NCBI GenBank assembly: GCA_964511185.1
Contig: CAZEDU010000003.1
Coordinates: forward strand, 29,872 to 93,871
DNA from: CAZEDU01 sp964511185
GTDB lineage: Bacteria > Myxococcota > Myxococcia > Myxococcales > Myxococcaceae
DNA: 64,000 nt
Direction: 5' to 3'
The notes below the pieces were generated by a model. The model did no database searches. It saw only the letters and a list, made by a program, of their open reading frames with translations, and was not told where the DNA came from. Numbering within the stretch: position 1 is the stretch's first letter; every line of letters starts with the position of its first letter. Below, piece by piece: positions 42,971 to 54,462 of this stretch. Made by a program: the position numbers and the translations under genes.

Positions 42971-43507
42971 TTGCCAGCCGCCCCCCGCTTGCTGTGGCAG
43001 GTCGAAGAGCATGGCGAATTCGTTCTGATTCGGCTGAACGGCGTCATTGACGAGACCGCTGGCTTCAGCACTTGTCTGTCAGGCGTTCGCGGCAAAAGGA
43101 TCTTGGTCGACGCGAACAAGGTCACGCGGATCAACTCCTTTGGTGTTCGTCATTGGATGGCTTGGGTGCGCCGCCTCGAGCAAGACGAAAACCAGCTGCT
43201 CTTCCTGCGGCTCCGCCCGGCGGTCGTGGGCCACGTGAACGCCGTCGAAGGCTTCCTCGGCAGCAAGGGCTCGGTCGTCTCGTTCTGGACGCCGTTTTAC
43301 TGCGGCAACTGCCTGGCACCTTCGATGGAGCTGTTGCAGGCGACCGAGGCGTCCGAGCAGATCAGCAGCGCCCGGCCGTGCGCGACCTGCGGCGAAGCCA
43401 AGCAGATCGACGAGTCCGGTGAGGGGTTCTTCGGTTTTCTCAAGCACATCGACTTGAAGCCCATGGCTCCCGAGTGGGTGCGCTGGCTCGGCGACGAACC
43501 CAGCTGA
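42971..43507 (+). CDS. STAS-like anti-anti-sigma protein with Cys-pair tail
   Basis: A 178-residue protein. The TTG at 42971 has GGAGG five bases before it, so I prefer it to upstream starts. Residues about 8-100 have the STAS pattern: EFVLIRLNGVIDETAG, LVDANKVTRINSFGVRHW, LLFLRLRPAVVGHVNAVEGF. The NSFG segment aligns with the DSSG site of SpoIIAA-type antagonists, keeping the phosphorylatable Ser. The C-terminal part has CGNC and CATC pairs that may bind zinc. It lies 42 bp before a HATPase gene, the classical partner-switching arrangement of antagonist plus kinase. The SpoIIE phosphatase at 20-22 kb could be the matching phosphatase. Confidence 0.72.
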   Translation: MPAAPRLLWQVEEHGEFVLIRLNGVIDETAGFSTCLSGVRGKRILVDANKVTRINSFGVRHWMAWVRRLEQDENQLLFLRLRPAVVGHVNAVEGFLGSKGSVVSFWTPFYCGNCLAPSMELLQATEASEQISSARPCATCGEAKQIDESGEGFFGFLKHIDLKPMAPEWVRWLGDEPS

Positions 43508-43549
43508 CCGGGCCCACGAGTCCACTTTGGCGCTTGGTCTGGAGCGTTG

Positions 43550-44980
43550 ATGGGTGCGACCATCCTTGCACTTGCACCGGTACCGCACCGCAAGCGGGAG
43601 CTCTCGCGGGCGCTCCAGTCGACACAGAACGCCACCTACTTCGTCGAGGATCTGAACGGATTCCTCTCCAAGATGGAGTCGGTCGCGCCGCAGGTCGTGA
43701 TCCTCGACTGCGATGCTTGCGACCCCAAGCTCGCCTCGGGTGTGGTCGAGTACTTCCATCGGCAGCCGACCACCGCGTCGCTGATGCTCTTGTCGTTCGA
43801 GTCGGACAAGCAGCGGCTGATGCACGCGCTCACCGATTGTGAGCTTCCCAACTTATTGGTTCGGCATGGCGGCGCGCGCGGCGACGGCCCGAGCTTCGAG
43901 GCGACCGAGCTGCTCGTTGGCTGCGACAAGCTGGTCAGGCGCAGCATCTTCGGGCTGGAGAAGTACGTCGGCGCCTGGGGCGCCATGGTGCATCGCGCGA
44001 CCCTCAAGTCGCTCCAGGAGAAGGCGACCTTCCTCGACAAGTTCGAGGCGCATCTCGAGTCGCTCGAATGTACGCCGGTCATCGCACAGGAGATGCTGCT
44101 CGCGGTGGAGGAGCTGCTCCTCAACGCCATCGTCCATTCGCCGCGCTTCGAAGAGGCGGCCAAGACGGGACCCATCGAGCTCGCGCCGGAGCTCCAGCTC
44201 GAGCCCAGTGAGCACGTCGACGTGGTGCACGCGAGCAACGGCGAGAAGCTGTTCGTCTCGGTCACCGACCATCACGGCAGCTTGTCGCGCGAAGCGCTGA
44301 AGCGCTACCTCTTCGGGCGGATCAAGCTCGACGCCACCTTGGTGCCCGAGCAGAAGCCGACCGGCGCGGGCCTGGGGCTCACCCTCGCGCTCCATCGCGT
44401 TCATCACTTGGTTGTGAACGTGCAGCCGGGTGAGCGCACCGAGTTCATTGCCGGCTGGAGGTTGCGCCCCACCTCGTCGAAGGAGTTTCAAGAGCTCGAG
44501 AAGTCGATCAACATCTTCTGGCTGCCTCCCGCGTCCAACGTGTCTGCGCGCCCCGCGCAAACCGGGCCCTGGCCGTTCGACCCTCGCGTCCTGCAGAAGC
44601 TGAGGGCGGAAAGTGGGACCTGGAAGGTCGTGTTGGCACGGCTGGAGGAGGTCGAACGACGCATTCGCGCCCACGCGGCCTCGCTCGAGTACGCGGCGAA
44701 GGCAGGTAGCTATCGAGAGGGATTCGAGCACTGCCTGAGGCTCCAGGCGGCGCTCCTCGAGCTCGGGACCGGCGCGCTCGGCACGACGCTCCGTGAGCTC
44801 ATCGCGGCCGAGCCCGAGCGGTTCGTGGAGCAGGCGCGCGCGTACAAGCCGCTCATCGCAACGGAAATCGAGAGCACCAGTCGCTCTCTCGGGACGTTCC
44901 TCATTCTGGCCAGACCCCTCGCGCTCTCGGGGAAAGACGCCCTCTCGGTGGAGCCGACCCCTTTCAAGGGCTTGGGCTGA
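43550..44980 (+). CDS. Receiver-like plus HATPase partner-switching protein, paralogue of 19089-20081
   Basis: A 476-residue protein from ATG 43550 (GGAG six bases upstream; an adjacent TTG is also possible). The first 330 residues match the paralogue at 19089: a degenerate receiver (VVILDCDACDPKL), a linking SIFGLEKYVGAWG segment and a GHKL ATPase with EELLLNAIVH and TGAGLGLTLAL, ending KSINIFWL. It has an extra 145-residue helical tail (LEEVERRIRAHAASLEYAAKA) absent from the paralogue, which could bind a partner. The STAS gene is directly upstream, 42 bp away, so the two probably act as kinase and antagonist. Confidence 0.82.
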   Translation: MGATILALAPVPHRKRELSRALQSTQNATYFVEDLNGFLSKMESVAPQVVILDCDACDPKLASGVVEYFHRQPTTASLMLLSFESDKQRLMHALTDCELPNLLVRHGGARGDGPSFEATELLVGCDKLVRRSIFGLEKYVGAWGAMVHRATLKSLQEKATFLDKFEAHLESLECTPVIAQEMLLAVEELLLNAIVHSPRFEEAAKTGPIELAPELQLEPSEHVDVVHASNGEKLFVSVTDHHGSLSREALKRYLFGRIKLDATLVPEQKPTGAGLGLTLALHRVHHLVVNVQPGERTEFIAGWRLRPTSSKEFQELEKSINIFWLPPASNVSARPAQTGPWPFDPRVLQKLRAESGTWKVVLARLEEVERRIRAHAASLEYAAKAGSYREGFEHCLRLQAALLELGTGALGTTLRELIAAEPERFVEQARAYKPLIATEIESTSRSLGTFLILARPLALSGKDALSVEPTPFKGLG

Positions 44981-45072
44981 CGGTTTCTTCGCTCTTCGTG
45001 AATTGAGGTGAAGTAAAAGGCGACCCGCACACTTCGTGCGACGTCACCCACCCTGCTCGAGAGGAGCGAACG

Positions 45073-45426
45073 ATGATGGCCTCTGTCCCGATGTCGATGC
45101 CCAGCCCGATGATGAACCCCATGCCGATGATGGGGAGCATGCCGATGATGATGAACGGCATGCCCATGATGGGCGGTATGCCGATGATGATGAACAGCAT
45201 GCCCATGATGATGAACGCGATGATGGGCATGATGCGCCCGGTCATGGCGCGCATGACCTGTGAGATGGGGAAAGATGGAATGGTTTGTAAGATGACCCCG
45301 ATGGATGGTCAGGGCATGGACATGATGAAGGAATGCTGCGAAGCCATGAACTCGATGATGAGCATGGGCGCTCCGGTCACGATGTTCTGCGGCAGCGTTC
45401 CCATGATGATGTGCATGGCGAAGTAA
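45073..45426 (+). CDS. Methionine-rich small protein (39% Met)
   Basis: A 117-residue protein with a clear ribosome site (GAGGAG six bases before ATGATG). I count 46 Met of 117, arranged in the first 50 residues as repeats of the form (S/G/N)MPMMMN and continuing with Met clusters between Cys residues (TCEM, VCKM, ECCEAM, MFCG, MMCM). No signal peptide is evident. Such clustering of Met and Cys suits binding of soft metals such as Cu(I) or Ag(I) or scavenging of oxidants. I cannot match it to a named family; it may be a lineage-specific protein. It stands alone between the signalling gene and a small membrane peptide gene. Confidence 0.75.
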   Translation: MMASVPMSMPSPMMNPMPMMGSMPMMMNGMPMMGGMPMMMNSMPMMMNAMMGMMRPVMARMTCEMGKDGMVCKMTPMDGQGMDMMKECCEAMNSMMSMGAPVTMFCGSVPMMMCMAK

Positions 45427-45460
45427 CTTTGCACTGCCAGGGCGCGCCCGATGTTTGGCT

Positions 45461-45655
45461 TTAGGCGGATTCGCCTGCGCGCGCCTTTGGCTGTCGTTCA
45501 CCCGCGCTCCCGGCGGGCCACGCCATGAAGACCCAGCAGAAACACCAGGGTGCCCACGCCACGGCGAACACGCCAAATCGCCAGGCGCTCTTCCGCCGGA
45601 AGCGGTAGTCGTCGAGCCGAAGCACTGCCGCACCGTTCGTATTCGCCAAGACCAT
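45461..45655 (-). CDS. Small single-pass membrane protein (64 residues), hypothetical
   Basis: From the ATG at 45655 the product is 64 residues: a polar start with LRLDDYRFRRKSAWR, then one hydrophobic helix (FGVFAVAWAPWCFCWVFMAW) and a charged tail. This ordering of basic residues before a single helix is typical of a real small inner-membrane protein with the N-terminus inside. There is no strong ribosome site, so support is moderate. The frame extends further upstream but with no protein-like character. Confidence 0.45.
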   Translation of the reverse strand: MVLANTNGAAVLRLDDYRFRRKSAWRFGVFAVAWAPWCFCWVFMAWPAGSAGERQPKARAGESA

Positions 45656-45767
45656 CTGGTTTGGAAAGTTACGCCTTCGGTGCAGCGGTGTTGAAGGACC
45701 GCTGTAGGGGGAGCAGGCAGCCGAACGCCGGAGGTCGGCTTTCCGGGGCGGGACTACCTTGGCCCTC

Positions 45768-46301
45768 ATGCGAAACCGGCTTCGTCCTTGGGTGGTTGTT
45801 GGTGTGCTCGTCTCCGGGTGGGCGTTTGCTGCGGCCCCCGGGCGTTGGGAGGACGACGCGCTCACGCTGGTTGGCACCGCGGTTCAGAAGCGCTCCCTCT
45901 TCGACGTCTACCGAATCTCGCTCGAGCTCGAGTCCGAGAGCGCCGACGCCGAGGAGATCCTCGCGTCGAATCAGATCAAGCGCATCCGGCTGGTGATGCT
46001 CCGGAGCGGCAAGCGCCAGCAGATCGCCAAGGCGCTGTCGGATGGTCTGAGGCGAGGCGCGCCACCGGAGCTGGTACAGCAGGTGGAGCCGCGCTTTCGG
46101 CAGCTCTTGAGCGCGATCCCCGACCTGAAGAAGGGGGATCAGATCACCATCACCTACGTGCCGAACCAGGGCACCACGCTCGAGTCGAAGTCGAGCTCGA
46201 TGACGCTGCCGGGCCACGACTTCCAGCGGGCCATCTTCTCCATTTGGCTGGGCAGCGACCCGGGCACCGCCCGCATCAAGCGCGAGCTCTTGTCGCCTTA
46301 A
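45768..46301 (+). CDS. Chalcone-isomerase-like periplasmic protein
   Basis: A 177-residue protein with a Sec signal (PWVVVGVLVSGWAFAAAPG). The mature part has the bacterial chalcone-isomerase-like pattern: LTLVGTAVQKRSLFDVYRISLEL, KRIRLVMLRSGKRQQIAKALSDGL, KKGDQITITYVPNQGTTLE and a final FSIWLGSDPGTARIKRELL. These open-faced beta-sandwich proteins are widespread in Gram-negative bacteria and are not expected to be chalcone isomerases; some may bind fatty acids. I chose ATG 45768 over a TTG nine bases upstream. Its stop overlaps the stop of the convergent protease gene. Confidence 0.83.
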   Translation: MRNRLRPWVVVGVLVSGWAFAAAPGRWEDDALTLVGTAVQKRSLFDVYRISLELESESADAEEILASNQIKRIRLVMLRSGKRQQIAKALSDGLRRGAPPELVQQVEPRFRQLLSAIPDLKKGDQITITYVPNQGTTLESKSSSMTLPGHDFQRAIFSIWLGSDPGTARIKRELLSP

Positions 46302-47867
46302 CCTGCGCGCCTTCGACGCCCGGCCCAGAGCAGCGCGAGGAGCAGCGACGCGAGCGGGCCGCTGGACGCGCCCTGTCCGCAGCCGCACCCGCTTCGGGGG
46401 AGCTGCTCGGGCGCGCTCTGCAGCGCGGGCCCGGCGCCGCCGTCGGGCGGAGGGCAGGCATCGCCGCGCCCATCGCCGTCGGCGTCGGCCTGATCGTGGT
46501 TCGAAACGCTCGAACAGTTGTCGGTCGCGTTCGGCACGCCGTCGCCGTCGATGTCGTCATCGCACGCGTCGCCCATCGCGTCGCCGTCGGCGTTCGCTTG
46601 GTCGGGGTTGAACACGTCGACGCAGTTGTCGACGTCGTCGATCACGTCGTCGAAGTCGACGTCGCCTTCGCACGCGTCGCCGATGCCGTCTCCGTCGGTG
46701 TCTTTCTGATCCGAGTTCGGCGCGTACACGCAGTTGTCGTCGTCGTTCGGCCGCCCGTCGGAGTCGGCGTCGGGCTCGCACACGTCGCCGATGCCGTCTG
46801 CGTCCGCGTCCTCCTGGCCGGGGTTCGCCTTGAACTTGCAGTTGTCGAAGTCGTCGAGCACGCCGTCGCCGTCCAGGTCGGGCTCGCACGCGTCCCCGAA
46901 CGCGTCGCCGTCGGCGTTGGCTTGATCCGCGTTCGCCACCCACCGGCAGTTGTCTTCGGCGTTGAAGACGCCGTCGCGGTCGTCGTCCTCGCACAGCTCG
47001 CCCTGGCCGTCGTAGTCGACGTCCTCCTGCGTGGGGTTGGGGACGGTGATGCAGTTGTCGGCGCGGTCGATGACGCCGTCTCCGTCGGTGTCGTCGCAGC
47101 CCTCGGCCGCGCCCCCCGTGCACGGAATGGTCGGCGCGGTGCTGTAGATCCANNNNNNNNNNGCGCGTGTCGATCGCGCCTTTGTTGCAGTACTCGCCGC
47201 CGGGCTCCGAGCGCGAGGTGATTCCGACGAGCCGCCACTCACCGTTCAGCTCGACGAAGGCGGGCCCTCCCGAGTCGCCGCGGCACGTCTGGGGATCGCC
47301 CGGGTTGGCGATGAACACCTCGTGCGGCCCGACCTTCGTCATCTCGCTGAGGGCGTGATGCTTGATTCCGGTGGCCGACGAAGCCGGGTTGGTCAGCCCG
47401 TAGCCGACGATCTCCGCGGGCAGCCCCGCCACCACCAGCGCCGACTCGGCCGGGCTCGGCAGCTTGGCGTACGCGGCGTTCGGCACAGGCTGCTGCAGCT
47501 GGATGATGGCGATGTCGAACCACTGCGAGAGCCCGGGCGACGGCGCCGCGTTCAAGTTGAACCGCGGGTGCTTGTGCACGGCCGCGGGCAGGTACACGTC
47601 GTTCACCGTGACGTTGGTCGCGTTGTGGCTCAGCGTGAAGCGGGGCGGGGTGGCGCCCACCAAGATGGGCTCGACGCAGTGCGCGGCGGGTCCTTCGAGC
47701 GTTTCGGTGGCGGTGCTGGTCGGCTACGCCCCCGCTTCGCTCGAAGGACCCTCGCAGCCGCCGATGATGGGCTGCCGCGACCGCGCCGGCTGCGAGGGTC
47801 CTTCGAGCGAAGCGGGGGCGCAGCCGACCAGCACCGCCACCGAAACGCCGAAGAGGAGCGCACGCAT
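46298..47867 (-). CDS. Trypsin-like serine protease with TSP3 repeats and MYXO-CTERM, interrupted
   Basis: A paralogue of the protease just upstream. ATG 47867 starts a lipoprotein-like signal (MRALLFGVSVAVLVGC) and the activation-type site PIIGG. The frame then enters a 62-bp inverted repeat with an in-frame TAG at 47724-47726 and resumes in the same frame at AAHC (catalytic His), with FDIAIIQL (Asp) and GDSGGPAF (Ser). About 35 residues expected between IIGG and AAHC are missing. A 10-N gap at 47153-47162 shifts the frame before the thrombospondin type 3 repeats (DxDxDGxxD units) and the C-terminal GCGCGQG, helix and RRRR tail. As assembled, it cannot make the full protein. Either the assembly folded back here or the gene is a genuine pseudogene. 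Its start overlaps the upstream stop (TGATG). Confidence 0.7.
47153..47162. other. Scaffold gap (10 N)
   Basis: A run of ten N inside the second protease gene, between the catalytic domain and the TSP3 repeats. The frames on its two sides differ, so the true length is not 10. Confidence 0.98.
47699..47848. repeat. 62-bp inverted repeat with 26-bp spacer
   Basis: The left arm 47699-47760 is the reverse complement of 47787-47848 with one mismatch (A at 47726 against G). The right arm encodes the signal peptide and following residues of the protease. The left arm is an inverted copy that displaces the region before the catalytic His. The spacer encodes the activation site. Confidence 0.9.
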
Positions 47868-49429
47868 CAAGGGACAGGGCGCCGACGCATCAACGCGACG
47901 GCGAGCGCCAGCATACCCCACAACGCCCAGGCGCCGGAGGTGCGCGTCGAGGCGCAGCCGCAGCCGGTCGCGTTCTCCGAGTCGGGCGGCGTGGGCGCGC
48001 CGACGGTCGGATCGCTGGGCGCCGGGTCGTCCGCGTTGAGCGTGCCGTCCCCGTCGATGTCGTCGTCGCACCCGTCGCCGATGCCGTCGCCGTCCAGGTC
48101 GGCCTGCGCGCCTTTGAGCAGCGGGCAGTTGTCCAGGTCGTCGATGACGCCGTCGCCGTCGCTGTCGGGCTCGCACGCGTTGCCCACGCCGTCGCCGTCG
48201 TCGTCGGCCTGCGACGGGTTGGCGACCTTCACGCAGTTGTCTTTGTCGTCGATGACGCCATCGCCGTCGATGTCGGCCTCGCACGCGTTGCCGATGCCGT
48301 CGCCGTCATCGTCCAGCTGGTCGGGGTTCTTGCGCGCCTTGCAGTTGTCTTTGTCGTCGATGACGCCGTCGAGGTCGCTGTCGTTCTCGCACGCGTCGCC
48401 GATGCCGTCCTGGTCCTCGTCGCTCTGATCCGCGTTCGGGACGCCGCGGCAGTTGTCCTCGGGGTCGAGCAGGCCGTCGCCGTCGCTGTCCTCGCAGGCA
48501 TCGCCGATGCCGTCGAGGTCGAGATCCGCCTGCGTCGCGTTGGGAAGGGTGGGGCAGTTGTCGGCGCGGTCGGGCACCCCGTCGGCGTCGGTGTCACCGC
48601 AGCCGTCCCCCGGGGCGCCCGCGCACGGCACGCTCGGGGCCCGCGCGAAGATCCACGGCAGGTAGCCATCGGTGCGGGTGTGCAGCGCGCCGCGGTCGCA
48701 GTTGAGCCCGTCGGAGTGGAGCCGCGAGGCGACGCCGACCAGCCGCAGCGCGCCGCCGAGCTCGAGGAACGCCGGCCCGCCCGAGTCGCCTCGGCACACC
48801 TGCGTGTCCCCTGGCTTGCTGATCGCGATCTCCCAGGGCCCGACGTCGGTGAGCGGCGCATTGCCGTGGTGCTTGATGCCCGCGCTCTGCGTGCTGGTCA
48901 GCGTCTGGCCATAACCGACCAGCTCGGCGGTCATGCCCTTCTGGATGCCTTCGGCTTCGGTCCGCGTCGGCAGCGTCGCCAAGGTCGCGTTCGGCACCGG
49001 CGCGTTCAGGATGAGCAGCGCGATGTCACCCCAGAACTGAACGCCCGGAGGCGGCGAGGAGAAGATGCTGAAGCGCGGGTGCTTGTAGGTGATCTTGCCG
49101 GTGAACACCTCGGCGCTCGTCACGGCCGTCGCGTCGTGGACCAAGGTGAAGCCCGGCACCGCGGGGCCGTTCAGGAACGGGTCGACGCAGTGCGCGGCGG
49201 TCAGCACCACGTCGGGGGCGATGAGCGCGCCGCTGCAGAACGGAACGAAGCCGCCTCCCTGCGCGTGCACCAGCGCACCGACGGACGGGTACAGGCCCGC
49301 TGGCGTGACGGTGCCCTGGATGATGGCTTGCCGCGAGGCCCCGGCCGCTTCGGGCTCGGTCGCGTCAGGCGCCTGGCAGCCGAAAACGAAAAGCCCGACC
49401 AGCCACCCCAAGAGCTTCCCAACGCGCAT
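47867..49429 (-). CDS. Trypsin-like serine protease with TSP3 repeats and MYXO-CTERM
   Basis: A 520-residue exported protein. The signal ends in a lipobox-like FVFGC (Cys18). The activation-type site QAIIQG (34-39) leads into an S1 protease domain with triad His80 (TAAHC), Asp135 (GDIALLIL) and Ser216 (GDSGGPA). After residue 280 come about six thrombospondin type 3 calcium-binding units (D-x-D-x-D-G-x-x-D with NC pairs) to about 475. A MYXO-CTERM tail follows: GCGCAST, one helix (GAWALWGMLALAVALM), RRR. The tail predicts processing by a myxosortase-type system and surface display or release; cleavage before IIQG would also free it from any N-terminal lipid anchor. It is the first gene of a coupled pair (TGATG) with a close paralogue. 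Confidence 0.9.
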   Translation of the reverse strand: MRVGKLLGWLVGLFVFGCQAPDATEPEAAGASRQAIIQGTVTPAGLYPSVGALVHAQGGGFVPFCSGALIAPDVVLTAAHCVDPFLNGPAVPGFTLVHDATAVTSAEVFTGKITYKHPRFSIFSSPPPGVQFWGDIALLILNAPVPNATLATLPTRTEAEGIQKGMTAELVGYGQTLTSTQSAGIKHHGNAPLTDVGPWEIAISKPGDTQVCRGDSGGPAFLELGGALRLVGVASRLHSDGLNCDRGALHTRTDGYLPWIFARAPSVPCAGAPGDGCGDTDADGVPDRADNCPTLPNATQADLDLDGIGDACEDSDGDGLLDPEDNCRGVPNADQSDEDQDGIGDACENDSDLDGVIDDKDNCKARKNPDQLDDDGDGIGNACEADIDGDGVIDDKDNCVKVANPSQADDDGDGVGNACEPDSDGDGVIDDLDNCPLLKGAQADLDGDGIGDGCDDDIDGDGTLNADDPAPSDPTVGAPTPPDSENATGCGCASTRTSGAWALWGMLALAVALMRRRPVP

Positions 49430-49561
49430 CGCACGACCTCGCTGCTTGTCCGGCCCGAGCCGGGGGCCCCTTCCTAGCCGCCCAGGGTCGCGGGTGTCGA
49501 GCCGGCGCGGCGGGATTCAGTGCCGGCGGGGAAAGGCAAAGCGGGCGCCCGCCGCGCGCGG

Positions 49562-50608
49562 TTACGACGGGTCGGGCTTGGGCGTCGAGGCGGTGCTCGC
49601 GGGCAGCTTGGGCGGCCGGATGTAGTCCTTCGGCAGCTCGCCGGTGAGCGCGTTCAGGAAGGCGATGATCTTCCCGACCTCGGCGTGGGTGAGCTTCTTG
49701 CCGAGCTGGTGCTTGGCCATCGTGCGCACGACCTGATCAAGCTTGGCGTACTTGCCGTGGTGGAAGTACGGGCCGGTCTTGGCGACGTTCCGCAAGGACG
49801 GCACGCGGAACTTCATCTTGTCGGCCTCGTCCTGGGTGACGCCGAAGCGGCCCAGGTCGGACTGGTCGGGGTACGGCTCCACCAGCCCCAGCTTCTGGAA
49901 GCTCGAGCCGCCCACCGCGGGGCCGTTGTGGCAGGTGGTGCAGCCGGTCTCGACGAAGAGCTTGAGGCCGTCCTTCTCTTTCGCGGTGAGCGCCTTCGGG
50001 TCGCCCGCCAGGTACTTGTCGAAGCGCGACGGCGTGACGAGCTTGCGCTCGAACGCGCCGATCGCCTTGGCCACGTTGGGGAAGGTGACGGGGTCCTTCT
50101 CGCCGGGGAACGCCTTCTCGAACGCCGCCATGTACTCGGGCATCGACTGGAGCGTGGCGATGACGCGCGCCGGCTCGGGCATCGCCATCTCGACGGGGTT
50201 CATCATCGGCCCGGTCGCTTGATCTTCCAGCGTCTCGGCGCGGCCGTCCCAGAACTGCGCGATGTGGCCGCCCGCGTTGTAGACGGTCGGCGAGTTGCGG
50301 CCGCCCATCTGCCGGCGGTGCCCGGTGGAGAAGCGCTTGCGGTCGACGCCGTACTGGGCCAGGTCGTGGCAGCTGTTGCACGAGACGTCGTGGTTCTTCG
50401 ACAGCCGCGTGTCGAAGTAGAGCATGCGCCCGAGGTCAATCTTCGCGTCGGTGAGCGGGTTGGTCTCCGACTCGAAGCTCGCGGGGAGCGCCGAGAAGCT
50501 GGCCAAAAGATCGATGGCCTCTTCGGAAGGCGTCGCGCCTGCGTCAGGCGCCGCGGCGAAGGCGGAGAAGGACAACACGCAGAAGGTCACGATCAGGGAG
50601 CGAAGCAT
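49562..50608 (-). CDS. Di-haem cytochrome c peroxidase (MauG/CcpA family)
   Basis: A 348-residue protein with a Sec signal (LIVTFCVLSFSAFAAA) and two c-type haem sites, CNSCH (77-81) and CTTCH (223-227). Family landmarks are LGRMLYFDTRLSKNHDVSCNSCHDL, FWDGRAETLEDQATGPMMNPVEM (with the E-to-haem loop) and RVPSLRNVAKTGPYFHHGKYA (distal Met/His region lacking an obvious Met ligand). It is a periplasmic enzyme that reduces hydrogen peroxide with electrons from cytochrome c, or a MauG-like oxidase. A 9-bp inverted repeat lies just before the start. It is divergent from dnaE. Confidence 0.92.
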   Translation of the reverse strand: MLRSLIVTFCVLSFSAFAAAPDAGATPSEEAIDLLASFSALPASFESETNPLTDAKIDLGRMLYFDTRLSKNHDVSCNSCHDLAQYGVDRKRFSTGHRRQMGGRNSPTVYNAGGHIAQFWDGRAETLEDQATGPMMNPVEMAMPEPARVIATLQSMPEYMAAFEKAFPGEKDPVTFPNVAKAIGAFERKLVTPSRFDKYLAGDPKALTAKEKDGLKLFVETGCTTCHNGPAVGGSSFQKLGLVEPYPDQSDLGRFGVTQDEADKMKFRVPSLRNVAKTGPYFHHGKYAKLDQVVRTMAKHQLGKKLTHAEVGKIIAFLNALTGELPKDYIRPPKLPASTASTPKPDPS

Positions 50609-50615
50609 GCGCGTC

Positions 50616-50646
50616 TCTTGTCACGTCCTCCCCGCGGGTGACAAGA
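50616..50646 (-). promoter_or_regulatory. Perfect 9-bp inverted repeat before the peroxidase gene
   Basis: TCTTGTCAC (50616-50624) and GTGACAAGA (50638-50646) flank 13 bases, ending eight bases from the peroxidase start codon. The position suits a repressor operator or a leader hairpin that covers the ribosome site. Confidence 0.45.
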
Positions 50647-50802
50647 ATTTCGGCTCGGGGCTGAAGCGCTTCTAATGCTTGGCTGCCTGAGCGAGAGCCG
50701 ATCTTTCGGCCCTGTCAACGCAGACGGCGCCGGCCATTTCTGGCATGTCAGCCCCAACAGCTACAGCTGCTGAATCGGACTTCCTCACCAGGGCCGGCCC
50801 TC

Positions 50803-54366
<3,564 letters not shown>

Positions 54367-54462
54367 GCCACACCCTCCCACATCCACTCACTCTGCCCCG
54401 GGCACCGACGGCGGGCTTCGCGCTCGGTGTGAGATGCTCTCCACGGGGGGAGGCGTTTTTCT

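Noticed and set aside
44964..45254. Minus-strand hydrophobic Ile/Met/Gly-rich 96-residue frame opposite the Met-rich gene
   Set aside because: It is the complement of ATG/CCG repeats (CAT, CGG read as Ile/Gly-type codons). The plus strand has the ribosome site.
48050..48560. Regularly spaced DNA repeats that could be taken for a CRISPR array
   Set aside because: The period corresponds to thrombospondin type 3 units in the protease. The repeats vary at third positions and carry no uniform spacers.
54390..54440. Inverted repeat CACCGA/TCGGTG after dnaE as terminator
   Set aside because: The stem is short, the loop is large and no T-run follows.
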